This document shows, piece by piece, positions 30,309 through 33,556 of a stretch of DNA of 33,556 nucleotides (within the stretch, counting starts at the first letter, position 1; every line of letters begins with the position of its first letter). Location of the stretch: NCBI GenBank assembly GCA_017474205.1, contig JAFVID010000006.1, positions 1 to 33,556 of the forward strand, written 5' to 3'. Position numbers and translations under genes: made by a program. This DNA comes from Clostridia bacterium. GTDB lineage: Bacteria; Bacillota; Clostridia; Oscillospirales; Acutalibacteraceae. A model generated the notes under the pieces. It was not told where the DNA came from, did not search any database, and was given only the letters and a program-made list of their open reading frames with translations.

Positions 30309-33300
30309 TTAATATTTAATCGCTTGCATATTATCAAACATTAAGAAGTTAGGTGATGTTGCTCCGCTATAGTTGAAATATGTGATACGTATTGCCTTAA
30401 TATTTGACCAATCGGGGCTGTTTGCAACAACGTGAGGATTAGACATATTGAAAATAGCGGTATGCCATCCGGGTTGTATTCCGTCCAGGGGAACTATGAA
30501 ATCGTAACCATCATCCACACCATTGGTAACAAAGTTAATCTGAAGTGCTCCAGCGCCTTCAACAGGATAACTGGTCCAATAATCGATGGTGATATCTTTA
30601 TAGGCAGAAAGGTTAACAGGGGTTGCGAAACTATATCTAACCATACCACCGATTTGGGTTGTAGATGTGTTGCCTGCAACGTTTTTGAAATCAGCTCTTA
30701 ATGTTCCGATACCTTGTGTTTTATTATTGGCTTCAATATCAATAACGGTATCAAAATCGGTTGAGAATCCACTTAAGGTATCAAAGTCAAGAATAATATC
30801 CTTGGTGGCATTAGCTGCAGTACCTTGATTTGATGCCTTAAGAAGGTTGTAGTAGGTGTATGGATCAACATATTTTGCGGTAAGACCTTTGCTTGATGCG
30901 TAGGAATTAAACTCGGTTACTATCTTGTTGATGTTTGTAGGTGATACACATACGGTACGGTAGGCACTAAAGTTAATACCCGATGACATTGTAGATCTAG
31001 CGTGGTTATACATAACATCGGACTGTCCTACATCGATACCGTTATGACAATGCACAAAGTAGGTGGAATTGTGTTTAATAAGCGGTGTAAAATGACAGTT
31101 GGTAAAGTTAAGTTTGGGTGAATATGCAGTTACACTCTTAGCAATATTTTCGGTCATATAGTGTTGAGCACCGTTAATAATAAAGCCGGTCATTTCAATA
31201 CCGAAACGATCATAGAATGTCTTACTGTAGTTTGCCCAAACTGTACCCGCAGCGGCGTTGCTTGAGGGTCGTTTTTCACCCATATATGCAAGAGATTTAT
31301 CGTGGAACAATCCTTCGGGGATAATATATCCTGCACCACCGGAACCGCCAACGATGTAATCCTTTGAAGATAACTTTTCGAACATATAGTCGAAGGTCAT
31401 AGGAATACGATAGGAAAGGTTGGGGTTAATGCCCCACATAAGAGGAAGAGTTCCGCGTTTTGAATCGTTGAAATATCCGGGAATGATGCTCTTAAGCCAT
31501 GCAGATGAGTCGTAGTCACCTACGTAGATAGTATAATAGAAAATATTTTTATTAAAGTTAGCGCTTTCTAAAGCGGTATGGTTATTGGTATATTTTGTCT
31601 TCTTAGGAACGTATTTGTAATATACAGAACCATTGGTCATAGCAGTTGTACCTGCAGCATCGGCTTCTTTTGCCAAGTTATGACAGGTCATGGTTTCGGT
31701 AAAGAGCCATTCAAGGTAGGTTGCGGGTTGTGAACCTAAATTGAACTCTTTAGAATATTTGCACCACCATGGGGGGAATCCGATAAGTTGACCAAAGGCA
31801 CCGTTTGCACGTTCATAACGTCTTTGGAGTATGAATTTAAGGGTTGCTACGTCGGCACCAGCAGATGCTTGACCACTTACCTGTGCAGGGTCGTCGGTTG
31901 CCGCTTCACCTGCATAGGGCGAAAGATCAAAGAAGAATGCTCGACGGGCAATTAAATAGTCGTGGTTATAAAGTTGATGATATCTTTCATACTCAAGAAC
32001 CTTTGCACTTGTATGGTCGGGGTATGCACTGTATCCTTTAATAGTTGGAGCACCGTCAACCATATAGGCAAGATAGTTACTGGAACAACGGCCAAAATAT
32101 TTGTTCATTGCCCATATATATGCATCGTTCTTAGCACTACCGGTGCTTCCTGCGGATGTGCCGGAAATAGGAGTGCCACCTTGTCCGTTTTTAAACATTC
32201 CTGCTAAATTCATTTTAACGGGAACACCATCGGCAACAAGTTTTTTATGCAAGGGGCTTTCAGCAAGAACAGGGAGATATCCGTCAATACCGCATATAGT
32301 TGCTGCAACGTTAGCGGTAGCGGGAACGTTACCATCCCAAAGGACAATACCGCAAGACTTAATAACATCCTTAAAGGTAGCATATACATCATCCCAAGTG
32401 GTAATATTTACTTGGGTAAGACCATCGCCATTTCCTGTTGCTGTTGATTTGCGAAGGATAGAATCGCTTGTGTTGATGTAATCTCTCCAAGTGGTATCTG
32501 TACCTTGAACGTTAGCATAAACAACAGTAGAATGCTTTGCATCCTTACCATAATCACGGTTTATAAGACCCTGCAAGGAGAAGAAAAGTCGAGAGTAATC
32601 GTAATCGGCATTGGTATCGCTGCTGGACTTCTTAAGAGCGGCATGAGAAACGTGATAGAAGGTATAGGGCTTTAAGCTATTGATGTTTACAGAAAAACTA
32701 TTATCTGCAGTTGTATCATTAACATAAGCACCGTTAACAACGTTGGTTTTGCTGAAGCTTGTAATAAAGTTGCTACTGCCTACTCCGTAATAAAGTTTGA
32801 GAACGTTATCTGTTTCTTCAAGTTTTTTAGAGGATGTGGATTTAGAGGAATCTAATGAATAACCTGTGTAACTTTTAGCGGTAGCAGTTGCTGTATCTCC
32901 AACGTATCCTGTTTTTGTTTCGGTGGCTGTGGGTGAGGAAGGATATGCTGAATATGTATTGATGCGGTAGTGTTGAATGGTGTAGTTAACCGACATTCTT
33001 GAGAAAGAATAGGTGTAGGTAACTGCGGCATTACCCGTTACCGAGGTGGGAACGGTGGTATTCCACGCACCGCCGGTATAACCGTAGTTACGGGTCATTC
33101 CTGTAGGTGCGGAAAGGGATGCAGTAGCACTCAAACTATATCCGGCACTATTTTTAAGGGTTTTGTACTGAATAATATCGGCAGTTGCACCACCTGACCA
33201 CTTACCGTTAGATACCTTAAAGGTTATCTTCTTTTGATATTTGTCGGGGATATTGTCGGCAGATGCACCGTTAGTACCACCACCGACCTTATCAATATAA

Positions 33301-33556
33301 TATTGATCGGTAAATGATGTAATCTTTTCTACCGAGAGTTGCAAAATGGTAAGAGCATCACTTGCGGTAACACTTAAATCCAAACCAACGTCGGCAAGAT
33401 TTTGTTTTTTTGCATCAAATGATATTTTGTCTACTGTGGATTGTAAAACGAGCAAAGCATCGGTTACATCAACAGTACCGTTTAAATCTACGTCACCGTA
33501 TTTTATGTAATCGGTGCCATAGGTACCACTTGGGGTGGTATCCGCCTTTACGACAG
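30309..33556 (-). CDS. Dockerin-GxGYxYP putative glycoside hydrolase, paralogue D (5' end beyond window)
   Basis: 1081 residues visible; the frame stays open to the window end, where it reads VVKADTTPSGTYGTDYIKYG. Only the first ~24 residues of the signal peptide should be missing. Dockerin: GDVDLNGTVDVTDALLVLQ (like B) and ADVGLDLSVTASDALTILQ. InlB-like, MucBP-like and GxGYxYP core as in the others, with the variant lead GGSGGAGYIIPEGLF where A-C have GGDGGAGYIIPEALF. FPPWWCKY replaces FPPWWGKY. C-terminal sandwich ends MFDNMQAIKY. A TTG inside the dockerin at 33455 could be mistaken for the start, but signal and dockerin residues continue upstream in frame. Confidence 0.9.
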   Translation of the reverse strand, partial: VVKADTTPSGTYGTDYIKYGDVDLNGTVDVTDALLVLQSTVDKISFDAKKQNLADVGLDLSVTASDALTILQLSVEKITSFTDQYYIDKVGGGTNGASADNIPDKYQKKITFKVSNGKWSGGATADIIQYKTLKNSAGYSLSATASLSAPTGMTRNYGYTGGAWNTTVPTSVTGNAAVTYTYSFSRMSVNYTIQHYRINTYSAYPSSPTATETKTGYVGDTATATAKSYTGYSLDSSKSTSSKKLEETDNVLKLYYGVGSSNFITSFSKTNVVNGAYVNDTTADNSFSVNINSLKPYTFYHVSHAALKKSSSDTNADYDYSRLFFSLQGLINRDYGKDAKHSTVVYANVQGTDTTWRDYINTSDSILRKSTATGNGDGLTQVNITTWDDVYATFKDVIKSCGIVLWDGNVPATANVAATICGIDGYLPVLAESPLHKKLVADGVPVKMNLAGMFKNGQGGTPISGTSAGSTGSAKNDAYIWAMNKYFGRCSSNYLAYMVDGAPTIKGYSAYPDHTSAKVLEYERYHQLYNHDYLIARRAFFFDLSPYAGEAATDDPAQVSGQASAGADVATLKFILQRRYERANGAFGQLIGFPPWWCKYSKEFNLGSQPATYLEWLFTETMTCHNLAKEADAAGTTAMTNGSVYYKYVPKKTKYTNNHTALESANFNKNIFYYTIYVGDYDSSAWLKSIIPGYFNDSKRGTLPLMWGINPNLSYRIPMTFDYMFEKLSSKDYIVGGSGGAGYIIPEGLFHDKSLAYMGEKRPSSNAAAGTVWANYSKTFYDRFGIEMTGFIINGAQHYMTENIAKSVTAYSPKLNFTNCHFTPLIKHNSTYFVHCHNGIDVGQSDVMYNHARSTMSSGINFSAYRTVCVSPTNINKIVTEFNSYASSKGLTAKYVDPYTYYNLLKASNQGTAANATKDIILDFDTLSGFSTDFDTVIDIEANNKTQGIGTLRADFKNVAGNTSTTQIGGMVRYSFATPVNLSAYKDITIDYWTSYPVEGAGALQINFVTNGVDDGYDFIVPLDGIQPGWHTAIFNMSNPHVVANSPDWSNIKAIRITYFNYSGATSPNFLMFDNMQAIKY
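32971..33315 (-). repeat. Shared 345-bp DNA module, copy in paralogue D
   Basis: Third copy of the module described at 22869-23213; equal length, few differences. Confidence 0.88.

Noticed and set aside
30309-33455. Paralogue D taken as starting at the TTG at 33455
   Set aside because: In-frame dockerin and signal-peptide residues continue upstream to the window end, as in A-C.

Overview
The window looks like a chromosomal segment of an uncultured, AT-rich Gram-positive anaerobe of the class Clostridia, probably a gut or rumen lineage near Oscillospiraceae/Ruminococcaceae. Supporting signs are dockerin and cohesin-like modules, InlB-type and MucBP-type repeats, AGGAGG ribosome binding sites, a T-box leader, many short U-tailed terminators and a non-adenylylatable glutamine synthetase. 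The taxonomic placement is inference; no marker gene settles it.

Left part (1-2870): a decayed XRE regulator; a two-gene XRE-repressor/small-membrane-protein operon with a canonical promoter and a 24-bp palindromic operator; a tRNA-Ser(GGA) with its own promoter and terminator; and a type I glutamine synthetase. Next (2874-8747) is a 1957-residue secreted modular protein: signal peptide, N-terminal cohesin-like module, about 14 helical repeats of ~60 residues, InlB-type and Ig-like modules, a second cohesin-like domain, a 15th helical repeat and a C-terminal dockerin. Then come a 544-bp S23/four-helix-bundle element bounded by 44-bp inverted repeats that supplies the stop codon of the adjacent mrp gene, an Mrp/ApbC ATPase, an O-antigen ligase-family membrane protein and an ABC transporter fusion with a very large ectodomain.

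The middle (15233-20105) holds a T-box-controlled XRE-cupin-acyl-CoA synthetase fusion (plus strand), a divergent XRE/SLOG gene pair with two operator-like inverted repeats, and an MFS transporter.

The right third (20168-33556) is the most unusual part. It holds four head-to-tail paralogues of ~1100 residues on the minus strand, the fourth cut by the window end. Each carries a signal peptide, an N-terminal dockerin, an InlB/beta-grasp-like domain, a MucBP-like domain, a GxGYxYP-family putative glycoside hydrolase core and a C-terminal carbohydrate-binding-like beta-sandwich. The dockerin-bearing array and the cohesin-bearing giant protein 11 kb away suggest a cellulosome-like secreted assembly built around GxGYxYP proteins. 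The MFS transporter directly downstream could import a released product. DNA-level identity of the N-terminal modules between some paralogues, but not others, indicates gene conversion or recent module shuffling. The physical assembly and the enzymatic activity are inference.
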